A DNA stretch of 56,656 nucleotides from Streptomyces sp. A0958. GTDB lineage: Bacteria > Actinomycetota > Actinomycetes > Streptomycetales > Streptomycetaceae. The notes below the pieces were generated by a model. The model saw only the letters and a list, made by a program, of their open reading frames with translations, had not been told where the DNA came from and did not search any database. Location: the NCBI RefSeq assembly GCF_004795035.1, contig NZ_SSBK01000040.1:1-56656 (forward strand), read 5' to 3'. Numbering within the stretch: position 1 is the first letter of the stretch; each line of letters starts with the position of its first letter. Made by a program: the position numbers and the translations under genes. Shown in pieces: positions 1-10,026 of the stretch.

Positions 1-63
1 CTGATCCACCTCGGCCTCACCCGAACCGACAACACCTGGCACCTCATCCCCGCCACCGCATAG
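1..63 (+). CDS. 3' end of an unidentified CDS (partial)
   Basis: The first 60 bases are one open frame of 20 codons ending in TAG at 61-63, reading ...LGLTRTDNTWHLIPATA. The rest lies before the window. The tail is too short to assign a family, though it would not be out of place at the end of a transposase or a small accessory protein. It converges on the acyl-CoA ligase gene and the two share the hairpin at 70-100. Confidence 0.5.
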   Translation: MIHLGLTRTDNTWHLIPATA

Positions 64-69
64 CGAAAA

Positions 70-100
70 GGGGCCGTCCGGCCTGCGGCCGGACAGCCCC
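70..100. terminator. Bidirectional intrinsic terminator
   Basis: A 14-bp inverted repeat with one mismatch and a TGC loop (83-87 pairing at the apex, GGGG/CCCC at the base) sits between the convergent partial CDS (ends 63) and the acyl-CoA ligase (ends 135). There is no long U tract, as usual in Streptomyces. Confidence 0.75.
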
Positions 101-134
101 CCAACAAGATTTTCAGCGGCCTTCTAGGTGCCCG

Positions 135-2024
<1,890 letters not shown>

Positions 2025-2222
2025 GACATCCTCCGGGCCTGCGGCAGTACTTCACGACCGGCTGCTGGTTGCGGTGCGCTCTCCGCCTGGGTGCTTGCTG
2101 CTGCTTGCTCTGCGTACTGAAATCCTGCTTGCTTAACTGGCGAGTAACTAAGAAGCCGTGATCAGCGTAGAACGCCCGCGCGCCCCGCGTAAGAGGCAAT
2201 CGGACCCCGCTTGATAACGAAC

Positions 2223-2261
2223 GGGCCCCCGCTCCGCAGCGTTCCTGCGATGCGGGGGCCC
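2223..2261 (-). terminator. lepA intrinsic terminator
   Basis: A perfect 10-bp GC-rich stem (GGGCCCCCGC at 2223-2232 with its complement at 2252-2261) lies 43 bases past the lepA stop on the minus strand. Confidence 0.75.
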
Positions 2262-2303
2262 GCGTGCCTACCTACCGGTAGGGCTCCTCGTACTACTCGT
2301 GCC

Positions 2304-4178
2304 CTACTTCTTGCCCTTGCTCTCCCCGGCGGACTCGTCGGTCGACAGCACGGAGATGAACGCGTCCTGCGGCACCTCCACGTTGCCGACCATCTTCATC
2401 CGCTTCTTGCCCTCCTTCTGCTTCTCCAGCAGCTTGCGCTTACGGGAGATGTCGCCGCCGTAGCACTTGGCGAGGACGTCCTTGCGGATGGCGCGGACGG
2501 TCTCACGGGCGATGACCCGGGAGCCGATGGCCGCCTGGATCGGCACCTCGAAGTTCTGCCGGGGGATGAGCTTCTGCAGCTTGGCGACGAGCCGCACCCC
2601 GTAGGCGTACGCCTTGTCCTTGTGCGTGACCGCCGAGAACGCGTCGACCTTGTCGCCGTGCAGCAGGATGTCGACCTTGACGAGCTGCGCGGACTGCTCG
2701 CCGGTGGGCTCGTAGTCGAGGGAGGCGTATCCCCGGGTCTTGGACTTCAGCTGGTCAAAGAAGTCGAAGACGATCTCGGCGAGCGGCAGGGTGTAGCGGA
2801 TCTCGACCCGGTCCTCGGAGAGGTAGTCCATGCCGAGGAGCGTGCCGCGGCGCTGCTGGCACAGCTCCATGATCGCGCCGATGAACTCGCTGGGCGCCAG
2901 GACCGTGGCCCGGACGACCGGCTCGTGCACCTTGTCGATCTTGCCCTCGGGGAATTCACTGGGGTTGGTGACGGTGTGCTCGGTGCCGTCCTCCATCTCG
3001 ACCCGGTAGACCACGTTGGGGGCGGTGGCGATGAGGTCGAGGCCGAACTCGCGCTCCAGCCGCTCGCGGACCACGTCGAGGTGGAGCAGGCCGAGGAAGC
3101 CGACGCGGAAACCGAAGCCGAGCGCCGCGGAGGTCTCCGGCTCGTACACCAGCGCGGCGTCGTTGAGCTGGAGCTTGTCCAGGGCCTCGCGCAGGTCCGG
3201 GTAGTCCGAGCCGTCCAGCGGGTAGAGCCCGGAGAACACCATCGGCTTGGGGTCCTTGTAACCGCCGAGCGGCTCGGTCGCCCCGCCGCTCAGCGAGGTG
3301 ATCGTGTCACCGACCTTGGACTGCCGCACATCCTTCACGCCGGTGATGATGTAGCCCACCTCGCCGACGCCGATCCCGTCGGACGGGGTCATCTCCGGCG
3401 AGGAGACACCGATCTCCAGCAGCTCGTGGGTGGCGCCGGTCGACATCATCCGGATGCGCTCGCGCTTGTTCAGCGAGCCGTCGACGACACGGACGTACGT
3501 GACGACACCGCGGTACGAGTCGTAGACCGAGTCGAAGATCATCGCGCGGGCGGGCGCGTCGGCCACGCCGACGGGCGCCGGGACGTCCCGCACCACGCGG
3601 TCGAGCAGCGCGTCCACGCCGATGCCGGTCTTCGCGGAGACCTTGAGCACATCCTCCGGCTGGCAGCCGATGAGGTTGGCCAGTTCCTCGGAGAACTTCT
3701 CGGGCTGGGCGGCCGGCAGGTCGATCTTGTTGAGCACCGGGACGATGGTGAGGTCGTTCTCCATCGCCAGGTAGAGGTTGGCCAGGGTCTGGGCCTCGAT
3801 GCCCTGTGCGGCGTCGACCAGCAGGATCGTGCCCTCGCAGGCGGCGAGCGACCGGGAGACCTCGTAGGTGAAGTCGACGTGTCCGGGCGTGTCGATCATG
3901 TTGAGGACGTGGGTGCTGCCCTGGCCCTCACCGGTGGTCGGCGCCCAGGGCAGCCGGACCGCCTGGGACTTGATGGTGATGCCGCGCTCGCGCTCGATGT
4001 CCATCCGGTCGAGGTACTGAGCGCGCATCTGCCGCTGGTCGACCACCCCGGTCAGCTGGAGCATCCGGTCGGCGAGGGTCGACTTGCCGTGGTCGATGTG
4101 CGCGATGATGCAGAAGTTGCGGATCAGCGCCGGGTCGGTACGGCTCGGCTCGGGCACGTGGAGAGGAGTCGCGGGCAC
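2304..4178 (-). CDS. lepA: Elongation factor 4 (LepA), ribosomal back-translocase GTPase
   Basis: A 624-residue translational GTPase matching EF4. The G domain begins AHIDHGKSTLADR (G1), then RGITIK (G2), DTPGHVDF (G3) and NKIDLP (G4). EF-G-like domains II, III and V follow, with a lysine-rich C-terminal end (KRKLLEKQKEGKKRMK) that is the EF4-specific CTD. EF4 binds the ribosome and acts on stalled or mistranslocated complexes. The GTG start is at 4178. The gene is divergent from rpsT over 226 bases, the usual actinobacterial arrangement. Nothing is abnormal in length or motifs. Confidence 0.98.
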   Translation of the reverse strand: MPATPLHVPEPSRTDPALIRNFCIIAHIDHGKSTLADRMLQLTGVVDQRQMRAQYLDRMDIERERGITIKSQAVRLPWAPTTGEGQGSTHVLNMIDTPGHVDFTYEVSRSLAACEGTILLVDAAQGIEAQTLANLYLAMENDLTIVPVLNKIDLPAAQPEKFSEELANLIGCQPEDVLKVSAKTGIGVDALLDRVVRDVPAPVGVADAPARAMIFDSVYDSYRGVVTYVRVVDGSLNKRERIRMMSTGATHELLEIGVSSPEMTPSDGIGVGEVGYIITGVKDVRQSKVGDTITSLSGGATEPLGGYKDPKPMVFSGLYPLDGSDYPDLREALDKLQLNDAALVYEPETSAALGFGFRVGFLGLLHLDVVRERLEREFGLDLIATAPNVVYRVEMEDGTEHTVTNPSEFPEGKIDKVHEPVVRATVLAPSEFIGAIMELCQQRRGTLLGMDYLSEDRVEIRYTLPLAEIVFDFFDQLKSKTRGYASLDYEPTGEQSAQLVKVDILLHGDKVDAFSAVTHKDKAYAYGVRLVAKLQKLIPRQNFEVPIQAAIGSRVIARETVRAIRKDVLAKCYGGDISRKRKLLEKQKEGKKRMKMVGNVEVPQDAFISVLSTDESAGESKGKK

Positions 4179-4299
4179 GCAGGGTCCTGATTCTTGAGAC
4201 GCCGAACGCCGTGTCTCGGGTCGATGTCGGGTCGGGGCGGATCGGGGGCGGATCTGTACGTAGCTTCCATCGTCCCACGCCTGCGGGACAGCGACCGGT

Positions 4300-4329
4300 T
4301 TGGGCCGGTCGGACCGCTCCTGCTACCGT
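4300..4329 (+). promoter_or_regulatory. Candidate sigma-HrdB-type promoter of rpsT
   Basis: TTGGGC at 4300-4305 and TACCGT at 4324-4329 are 18 bases apart and lie about 75 bases before the rpsT start. The -10 box fits the actinobacterial TANNNT rule. The -35 box is only a partial match. Confidence 0.4.
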
Positions 4330-4404
4330 GGACAGCTGTGCCTCGTGGCTTCCGGGCCCCGCGGACACACCCAGAAGATCCAACGAACCTGAAAAGGCTC
4401 TTTC

Positions 4405-4671
4405 GTGGCGAACATCAAGTCCCAGATCAAGCGGAACAAGACGAACGAGAAGGCGCGCCTGCGCAACAAGGCCGTCAAGTCGTCGCTCAAGACCGCGATC
4501 CGCAAGGCCCGTGAGGCCGTTGTCGCGGGCGACGTCGAGAAGGCCACCGTGGCCGTTCGCGACGCTTCGCGCGCCCTCGACAAGGCCGTCTCGAAGGGTG
4601 TCATCCACAAGAACTCCGCCGCCAACAAGAAGTCGGCGCTGGCCGCCAAGGCTGCCACCCTTCAGGGCTGA
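4405..4671 (+). CDS. rpsT: 30S ribosomal protein S20
   Basis: An 88-residue basic, alanine- and lysine-rich helical protein starting ANIKSQIKRNKTNEKAR after a GTG start, the standard S20 N-terminus. S20 binds 16S rRNA early in small-subunit assembly. Length and sequence match the family closely. It is transcribed alone, divergent from lepA, and has a plausible promoter at 4300-4329. The weak inverted repeat AGCGGG...CCCGCT near 4709-4726 may end the transcript. Confidence 0.98.
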   Translation: MANIKSQIKRNKTNEKARLRNKAVKSSLKTAIRKAREAVVAGDVEKATVAVRDASRALDKAVSKGVIHKNSAANKKSALAAKAATLQG

Positions 4672-4968
4672 GCTTTCTGATGTAACCGCCGGAACGGACC
4701 AAGCGGGCCCTCTCTCCCGCTCCTGCCCGGCACCCGCGCCGCACACCGAACCTGCGTTCGCCACGCGGGTGCGACGCACCCATTCTCATCCCGAGGCCTC
4801 GCCCGGCCCCTTCCCCAGGGACCGGCCGGGGCCTTCGGCATACGCGGGCACGCGAGGCACGGGCACGCAGAGCGCGCACTTCACCGGCGTTGAGACTCCG
4901 CCGGTGCCCGCAACGCAAAGCCGAACCCGTCCACACCAAGCCCGGCCACACCCGGCCCGACCACCCCC
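4672..4968. other. Intergenic region between rpsT and the 40-bp repeats
   Basis: No convincing gene is visible here. The stretch holds several short GC-rich inverted repeats (near 4709-4726 and 4805-4833) that could serve as terminators between convergent rpsT and holA. Confidence 0.5.
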
Positions 4969-5113
4969 AGCCCGTCCGGCGCTTGAGGACACCTGAACGG
5001 CCAGTTCAAGCCCGTCCGGCGCTTGAGGACACCTGAACGGCCAGTTCAAGCCCGTCCGGCGCTTGAGGACACCTGAACGGCCAGTTCAAGCCCGTCCGGC
5101 GCTTGAGGACACC
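4969..5113. repeat. Tandem 40-bp repeat, 3.6 copies, with a widespread Streptomyces intergenic motif
   Basis: Three perfect 40-base units start at 4969, 5009 and 5049, and a 25-base partial unit starts at 5089. Each unit opens with CCCGTCCGGCGCTTGAGGAC and contains the inverted repeat TGAAC-GGCCA-GTTCA. From memory, the first half recurs between genes across Streptomyces chromosomes. The array ends 13 bases before the holA stop codon, so it forms the 3' untranslated end of holA. Confidence 0.85.
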
Positions 5114-5125
5114 GTGGCCGACCGG

Positions 5126-6121
5126 CTACCGCGCGCTCCGCGCGCCACGCGCGGCGGCCGCCACCGCGACCACCGCCTTCTCCAACGCGTACTCCGGGTC
5201 GTCCCCGCCCCCCTTGACCCCCGCATCCGCGTCCGCGACCGCCCGCAGCGCCACCGCGACCCCGTCGGGCGTCCAGCCCCGCATCTGCTGGCGCACCCGG
5301 TCGATCTTCCACGGAGGCATGCCCAGCTCACGTGCGAGATCCGCCGGCCGCCCCCCTCGCGCCGACGAGAGCTTGCCGATCGCCCGTACGCCCTGCGCGA
5401 GCGCGCTGGTGATCAGGACGGGGGCCACGCCCGTCGACAGCGACCAGCGCAGGGCCTCCAGGGCCTCCGCCGCCCGCCCCTCGACCGCCCGGTCGGCGAC
5501 CGTGAAGCTCGACGCCTCCGCGCGCCCCGTGTAGTAGCGCCCGACGACCGCCTCGTCGATCGTGCCCTCGACATCCGCGACCAGCTGCGACACCGCGCTC
5601 GCCAGCTCCCGCAGATCGCTGCCGATGGAGTCGACCAGCGCCTGGCACGCCTCGGGCGTCGCGGAGCGCCCCAGCGCGCGGAACTCACCGCGTACGAAGG
5701 AAAGCCGCTCGGCCGGCTTGGTCGTCTTCGGGCACGCGACCTCCCGGGCCCCCGCCTTGCGGGCCGCGTCGAGCAGCCCCTTGCCCTTGGCACCGCCCGC
5801 GTGCAGCAGGACGAGGGTGATCTCCTCGACCGGGTCGTCGAGATACTTCTTGACGTCCTTGACCGTGTCGGCGGGGAGATCATGCGCGTTGCGCACGATC
5901 ACGACCTTGCGCTCGGCGAAGAGCGACGGGCTCGTCAACTCGGCCAGGGTGCCCGGCTGGAGCTGGTCGGGGGTGAGGTCCCGGACGTCCGTATCGGCGT
6001 CGGAGGCGCGCGCGGCCGCCACCACCTGCCGCACGGCGCGGTCCAGGAGCAGGTCCTCCTGCCCCACGGCGAGCGTGAGCGGGGCGAGCGGGTCGTCGGT
6101 GGAATTCCTTCTGGTGGCCAT
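5126..6121 (-). CDS. holA: DNA polymerase III delta subunit (clamp-loader wrench)
   Basis: A 331-residue protein beginning MATRRNSTDDPLAPLTLAVGQEDLLLDRAV. It has the HolA layout of a degenerate AAA+ N-terminal domain, a helical lid and a C-terminal collar domain (EALEALRWSLSTGVAPVLITSALAQGVRAI near the end). Delta opens the beta clamp within the clamp-loader complex. The ATG at 6121 is preferred over an upstream ATG at 6178, which would add an unconserved Arg/Pro/Trp segment. It lies just upstream of the com genes' neighbourhood, where holA is commonly found with comEA/comEC. Its 3' end runs into the 40-bp repeats. Confidence 0.93.
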   Translation of the reverse strand: MATRRNSTDDPLAPLTLAVGQEDLLLDRAVRQVVAAARASDADTDVRDLTPDQLQPGTLAELTSPSLFAERKVVIVRNAHDLPADTVKDVKKYLDDPVEEITLVLLHAGGAKGKGLLDAARKAGAREVACPKTTKPAERLSFVRGEFRALGRSATPEACQALVDSIGSDLRELASAVSQLVADVEGTIDEAVVGRYYTGRAEASSFTVADRAVEGRAAEALEALRWSLSTGVAPVLITSALAQGVRAIGKLSSARGGRPADLARELGMPPWKIDRVRQQMRGWTPDGVAVALRAVADADAGVKGGGDDPEYALEKAVVAVAAAARGARSAR

Positions 6122-6204
6122 CGCCGTCCAGCATCCCACGGGCCACTGACAGCCCGGTCGCGGCCGGGTCCGCCGCACTCTTCCCCGTAGCCGAGAATGG
6201 GCGG

Positions 6205-6450
6205 GTGAGCGATGAGAGACACGTGCTGGTGCTGCCCGACCGCGACGCCGCCCAGGAGGTGGCGGACGAGCTCGCCGACCGCTTCGGGGTCACCGAGGAA
6301 CCGCAGCTCGTGCGCGACGCGCTGGCCGGCGAGGACGACGCCGAGGACGCCCAGTGGCTGGTGGTCGTGGAGGACCCGGACCGCCGGCTGGACTCCGCGG
6401 CGCTCGACGCGTTCGCCGCGGAGTACGAGGGGTGGCTGGAGACGCCTTAG
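6205..6450 (+). CDS. Conserved hypothetical acidic protein, 81 residues
   Basis: A small, very acidic cytosolic protein (about one quarter Asp/Glu) beginning MSDERHVLVLPDRDAAQEVADELADRFG and ending in EYEGWLETP. Codon use is typical of the chromosome. The alternating beta/alpha pattern suggests a compact ferredoxin-like fold, but no family is recognised. GTG start at 6205. It is divergent from holA over 83 bases and convergent with the YceI gene, 16 bases away. Function unknown. Confidence 0.75.
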   Translation: MSDERHVLVLPDRDAAQEVADELADRFGVTEEPQLVRDALAGEDDAEDAQWLVVVEDPDRRLDSAALDAFAAEYEGWLETP

Positions 6451-6466
6451 CCCGGCCGTCCCGGGG

Positions 6467-7351
6467 TCAGCCCTTCGGGACGATCTGGATGTCCATGTCG
6501 ATGGAGATGCTGGGGCCGACCACCGCGATGCCACGGGCCAGCATCGTCTGCCAGGTCAGCGTGAAGTCCTCGCGGTGCAGCTGAGTGGTGGCGCGGCAGG
6601 CCGCCCTGGTCTCACCCTCCAGCCCGTTGCCGAGGCCGAGGTACTGGGTGTCCAGCGTCACCGTACGGCTCACCCCGTGCAGGGTCAGCGCCCCGCTCAC
6701 CCCCCAGCGGGTCCCGCCCCGGTGCACGAAGCGGTCGCTGTAGAACTCCAGCGTCGGATAGCGGCCGACGTCGAGGAAGTCGCTGGAACGCAGGTGGTCG
6801 TCGCGCATCTGGACGTTCGTGTCGATCGACGCGGCGTCGATGACCACGTGCATCGCCGAGTCCTCCATGCGGTCGGCGATCCGCACCGCGCCCGCGAAGT
6901 TGTTGAACCGGCCGTGGATGCGGGCCATCCCGATGTGCCGGGCCGTGAAACCGATCTGCGAGTGCGTCGGCTCGATCTCCCAGTCGCCCGGCTCGGGCAG
7001 CTGCGGCGGTGCGGAGACCTGGAGGGTCACATCTCCCAGGCTCGCGTGACCGCCCTCGGTGACCGTGGCCGAGCCGTGGAAGGGGGTGAACCCCTCCGCC
7101 GTGACGGCGAGCCGATACTCGCCTGCCGGAACCGTGGCGAGCACACTGCCGTACGGGTCCGTCTCGCCTCCGATCACCTTGCGTCCCGCCCGGTCCGTCA
7201 GCACGAACTCGGCCTGCGGCACCGCCTCGTTGACCGGGTCGAGCACTCGGCAGCTGAGAACACCCGCCGACTCCGGTACCACGAGTCCGGCGAGGGCATT
7301 GCCGCGCGCGGCACCCGCCGCAGTTTTGTTTCCGAACCAACGGCCGAACAT
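6467..7351 (-). CDS. YceI-family lipid-binding protein with N-terminal carboxypeptidase-regulatory-like domain
   Basis: 294 residues. Residues about 20-110 form a beta-sandwich of the carboxypeptidase-regulatory type (VLSCRVLDPVNEAVPQAEFVLTDRAG..., PAGEYRLAVTAEGFTPF). Residues about 130-290 are a YceI lipocalin-like domain: WEIEPTHSQIGFTARH, GRFNNFAGAV, SSDFLDVGRYPTLEF and LTLHGVSRTVTLD. YceI domains bind polyisoprenoids or amides. No signal peptide is evident, so it is probably cytosolic. The start at 7351 (MFGRWFGNKT) is chosen because GGGAG stands before it and the upstream in-frame sequence looks non-coding. The two-domain form is common in Streptomyces. No ligand can be inferred. Confidence 0.88.
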   Translation of the reverse strand: MFGRWFGNKTAAGAARGNALAGLVVPESAGVLSCRVLDPVNEAVPQAEFVLTDRAGRKVIGGETDPYGSVLATVPAGEYRLAVTAEGFTPFHGSATVTEGGHASLGDVTLQVSAPPQLPEPGDWEIEPTHSQIGFTARHIGMARIHGRFNNFAGAVRIADRMEDSAMHVVIDAASIDTNVQMRDDHLRSSDFLDVGRYPTLEFYSDRFVHRGGTRWGVSGALTLHGVSRTVTLDTQYLGLGNGLEGETRAACRATTQLHREDFTLTWQTMLARGIAVVGPSISIDMDIQIVPKG

Positions 7352-7495
7352 CTCCACACTCCCGGGGGCGCTTTCACCTCGGGCCGGAGGGCAGACGTCG
7401 TTGTCGGAGCAGCGGCCCGCCGACGAATAGGCATTCGACCACCCTTGGAGCGTTCGAGGCAAACAGAGCATCTCGCAGAGGCTTGGGCGCAGGTG

Positions 7496-8350
7496 TTACC
7501 GAAGGTCCGCTTTGACGGGCAGCCGGTTCAGGTGCACCCCGAAGTGCTCGCGATAGGCGGCCAGCACCTCTTCGTCGCTCTCCAGCGGCGTCTCGTGCCG
7601 CTCGGTGCCCGCCGTGATGAGCAGCTTGCGGCCGGTGAGCGTGATCCGGCCGTCGTCCGTGCAGCGCGAGCAGACCGGGGCCCGGGTGAAGTGGGAGTCG
7701 GGTGAGGTGCGGTGGTACCAGGCCCCGGCCCGGAAGTCGGCCAGCCCCCGGGGCCGCGGTTCCAGGCGGAACCGGGGCCTGCCGTCGCACAGCACGTCGA
7801 GGTCCCCGAAGTCCTCGCCTTCCCCGGCCGCAACCGGCGCGATCCGGAAGACGCCGCCCGGGTCCTCCTGGTCCGTACGGTCGTCGAGCGCGAGGGGGTG
7901 CCGGGCGTGCTCGCCGAAGCCGACATCGGCGAGCCAAGGCCCGGTCCCGTCGTCCGTCTCCACGCGCAGCGCCATGTGGTCGTACGGGATGCCTAGCCGG
8001 CCGCCGTCCCCGTGGACCCGCGCCTGGAGCAGGGCGACGCGGAAACCGAGCGCCCGCAGCAGTACGGCGAAGGCCCCGTTGAGTTCGTAGCAGAAGCCGC
8101 CGCGCCGGCCGGCCACGATCTTGTCCAGGAGCGGTTCCTCCGCCAGCACGATGTCCTCACCGAGGTGGATCGAGAGGTTCTCGAAGGGCACGGTGAGCAG
8201 GTGGCGCAGTTGCAGTGCGCGCAGTGCCGGGGCGTCGGGGCGGGCGGGTCTGGCCGCGCCGATGCGTTCCAGGTAGGCGTCGACGGTCTGCGGCAGGTGC
8301 GGGTTCATGGGCCCGGTCTGTTCCGGCGCCGGGGCGTCACCATTCACCAT
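7496..8350 (-). CDS. Arylamine N-acetyltransferase
   Basis: 284 residues of the NAT family, which transfer an acetyl group from acetyl-CoA to arylamines through a catalytic Cys. The triad is visible: Cys in RGGFCYELN (residue 87 from this start), His in YDHMALRVE and Asp in WLADVGFGEH. The ATG at 8350 overlaps the stop of the upstream BKACE gene (ATGGTGA), which points to translational coupling. A second ATG at 8308 (MNPHLPQTVDAYLERIG) aligns better with other NATs and could be the true start. A role in detoxification or in amide formation on a secondary metabolite is possible. The substrate is not predictable. Confidence 0.93.
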   Translation of the reverse strand: MVNGDAPAPEQTGPMNPHLPQTVDAYLERIGAARPARPDAPALRALQLRHLLTVPFENLSIHLGEDIVLAEEPLLDKIVAGRRGGFCYELNGAFAVLLRALGFRVALLQARVHGDGGRLGIPYDHMALRVETDDGTGPWLADVGFGEHARHPLALDDRTDQEDPGGVFRIAPVAAGEGEDFGDLDVLCDGRPRFRLEPRPRGLADFRAGAWYHRTSPDSHFTRAPVCSRCTDDGRITLTGRKLLITAGTERHETPLESDEEVLAAYREHFGVHLNRLPVKADLR

Positions 8351-9078
8351 GGCGTGTCCTGCGCCGCGCGCTGGATGGTCTCGCGTGCCGCCCGGACGAG
8401 GGCGGCGTTGCTCGGTGCGGGGCTGCCGTCGGGGAGGCGGAGCGTGTCCTCAAGACCGATTCGGGTGTCCAGGCGGCGGGAGGCCGCGAGCCGGAGGACG
8501 GGCCAGGCGGCGGCGTCCTCGCCGTGCAGGAGGATCGGCGTGGCAGCCGATTCGAGGTCGTCGAGCAGGCCGGCCGCGGCGTGGACCGCGTCCTGCGGGG
8601 TGGTCCCGGTGATCTCGGCCAGGACGCGCAGGACTCTGCGGGATTCGGGCCAGGCGAGGAACCGCTGTGCCGCGGGCGTACCCGAGTAGATGCCGGCTTC
8701 GATGCCGACCCCCCGGTCCAGCAGTGCGGCGGCGACCTGGGCGGCGCCGTCCTCGTGCCAGTTGACGGAGGCGTGGTCGGGCAGCAGGGTCCAGGCCCGG
8801 ATCTGCGCGGCACGGGCCTGAGGGTCGGCCGTGGCCCAGGCCCCGGTGGTGACCCCAACGGGGATGCCCGGGACGGCGTCCCGTACCGCGTGGACGGCGG
8901 CAGCCACGGCGACGCCGTCCAGCGTGTCCTGGCTGTGGCGGTCCTTGGGGTGCAGGTGGATGTCGTCGGCGCCGGCGGCGACGGCCTCCCGGGCCGCAGC
9001 CGCGAGTTCGTCCGGGGTGACCGGCAGACGGGAACACTCGGCACGGCTTCGGGCACCGTTGAGACAGACCTGCAGCAT
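8344..9078 (-). CDS. 3-keto-5-aminohexanoate cleavage-type enzyme (BKACE/DUF849)
   Basis: 244 residues beginning MLQVCLNGAR. The family condenses a beta-keto acid with acetyl-CoA and cleaves it, using a Zn2+ held by a His-x-His pair and a Glu. Here HLHPKD (residues 41-46) and RIGLEDT (Glu 210) supply those ligands. TTGAWATADP and NWHEDGAA are further family signatures. The length is slightly short of the usual 270-300. ATG start at 9078 with GAGG about nine bases upstream. It overlaps the NAT gene by seven bases, so the two are cotranscribed. Substrate preference in this broad family depends on pocket residues that cannot be assigned by eye. Confidence 0.87.
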   Translation of the reverse strand: MLQVCLNGARSRAECSRLPVTPDELAAAAREAVAAGADDIHLHPKDRHSQDTLDGVAVAAAVHAVRDAVPGIPVGVTTGAWATADPQARAAQIRAWTLLPDHASVNWHEDGAAQVAAALLDRGVGIEAGIYSGTPAAQRFLAWPESRRVLRVLAEITGTTPQDAVHAAAGLLDDLESAATPILLHGEDAAAWPVLRLAASRRLDTRIGLEDTLRLPDGSPAPSNAALVRAARETIQRAAQDTPW

Positions 9079-9166
9079 GACGCCATCCTCGCAGGTCGCA
9101 CCTGCGGCCTCTCCCGGCAGACAACCGGATTCGCGGCAACCACTCCGCGGTCGGGGGCCAACAGGT

Positions 9167-9430
9167 TCAATCGCCGCTGAGCCCAGGATTCTGTGTCTGC
9201 CGGCCCGTGGTGAGGAGGGTGTGCAGGACGGCTTGGGCCGTGGGGAGCCGGTTCGCCGCCTGACGCCACACCAGGGACCGCGGCCCGTCCAGTACCTCGG
9301 AGGTGATCTCCGCACCCCGCTCGGCAGGCAGGCAATGCAGGGCGACGGCATTCGGTCCGGCCCGGTCGAGCAGTGCGGTGTCGACGCGATAGCCGGCGAA
9401 CCGGCGTCGGCGCTCGGCCTCTTCTCCGAC
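9167..9430 (-). pseudogene. argF: Ornithine carbamoyltransferase 3' remnant
   Basis: The minus strand in this frame reads VGEEAERRRRFAGYRVDTALLDRAG, then NAVALHCLPAERGAEITSEV and LVWRQAANRLPTAQAVLHTLL to a TGA at 9167-9169. This is the C-terminal third of ornithine carbamoyltransferase, including the ornithine-loop motif HCLPxxRG (Glu replaces the usual His). Similarity stops abruptly near 9430 and no N-terminal two-thirds exists upstream, where an unrelated gene fragment runs in the other direction. It lacks the carbamoyl-phosphate domain and cannot be functional. Confidence 0.75.
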
Positions 9431-9439
9431 GCGGTGATC

Positions 9440-9789
9440 CCGGCCCGCCGGTGGGCGAGGCTCTGATGCGCGCCGCTTACTGGCGCTCCGCCCGCGACGG
9501 CTGGTCCGGCTCCGGCATCAGCCCCGGTGACGGGCGGCTGGTGCCCACCCGTCAGATGGTCCGGGAACTGCTGGCCTTCGCCGCCCCGGCACTGGCCGAG
9601 TTCGGCGAACTCCGACCGGCCGTCGCGGTGTTGCGACGGATGGCGGCCCACGGAGGCGGGGCCGGCCGACAGCGGGCAGCCCACCGCCACCGCACTGATC
9701 TGCGGGACGTGGTGACCTGCTTGGCCGAGCACACCACACACCCGGCCGGCAGACCGGTGACGCAGCGGTGGGCGGCGAGCATGACGTGA
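9440..9789 (+). pseudogene. Carboxylate-amine ligase (YbdK/GCS2 family) 3' remnant
   Basis: From about 9440 the plus strand reads PPVGEALMRAAYWRSARDG, then GRLVPTRQMVRELLAFAAPAL and GGGAGRQRAAHRH...DLRDVV, resembling the C-terminal end of YbdK-type glutamate-cysteine-ligase-like enzymes (LLRAAxWRAARDG, a GR.VPA.. helix, GAxRQRAA). The ATP-grasp-like catalytic core is missing. It abuts the argF remnant head to head, so both genes lost their 5' parts at one junction near 9430-9440. Assignment is by motif memory. Confidence 0.6.
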
Positions 9790-9850
9790 TCTCCCCCACT
9801 GGCCATCTCGCCGGCCGGCCACGAACCGATGAGCGGCGGCTGCTGGACGC

Positions 9851-9890
9851 TGACCGGTGACCGGTGACCGGTGACCGGTGACCGGTGACC
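9851..9890. repeat. Heptanucleotide tandem repeat TGACCGG
   Basis: Five and a half perfect copies of TGACCGG follow one another in the non-coding stretch between the ligase remnant and comEC. The repeat sits within the degraded segment and has no evident function. Confidence 0.85.
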
Positions 9891-10026
9891 GACGGTCGCT
9901 GGCCGGGCTGGGACCGGGGCCCTGGCGGTCCGAGCGGGGCCCAACGGCTCCCGCGGCCGGAGTGAACGCGCGGCCGTGCGGCCACGGCCCGGACCCGGGG
10001 CTCCAGTGGCTGGAGCGCGTACGCCG

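Noticed and set aside
4969..5113. CRISPR array
   Set aside because: Units are perfect 40-base tandem copies without variable spacers, and no cas genes are nearby.
9078..9822. Long N-terminal extension of the BKACE protein to 492 residues
   Set aside because: The added sequence matches no family and covers the antisense of the ligase remnant. The internal ATG at 9078 has a ribosome-binding site and the family N-terminus.
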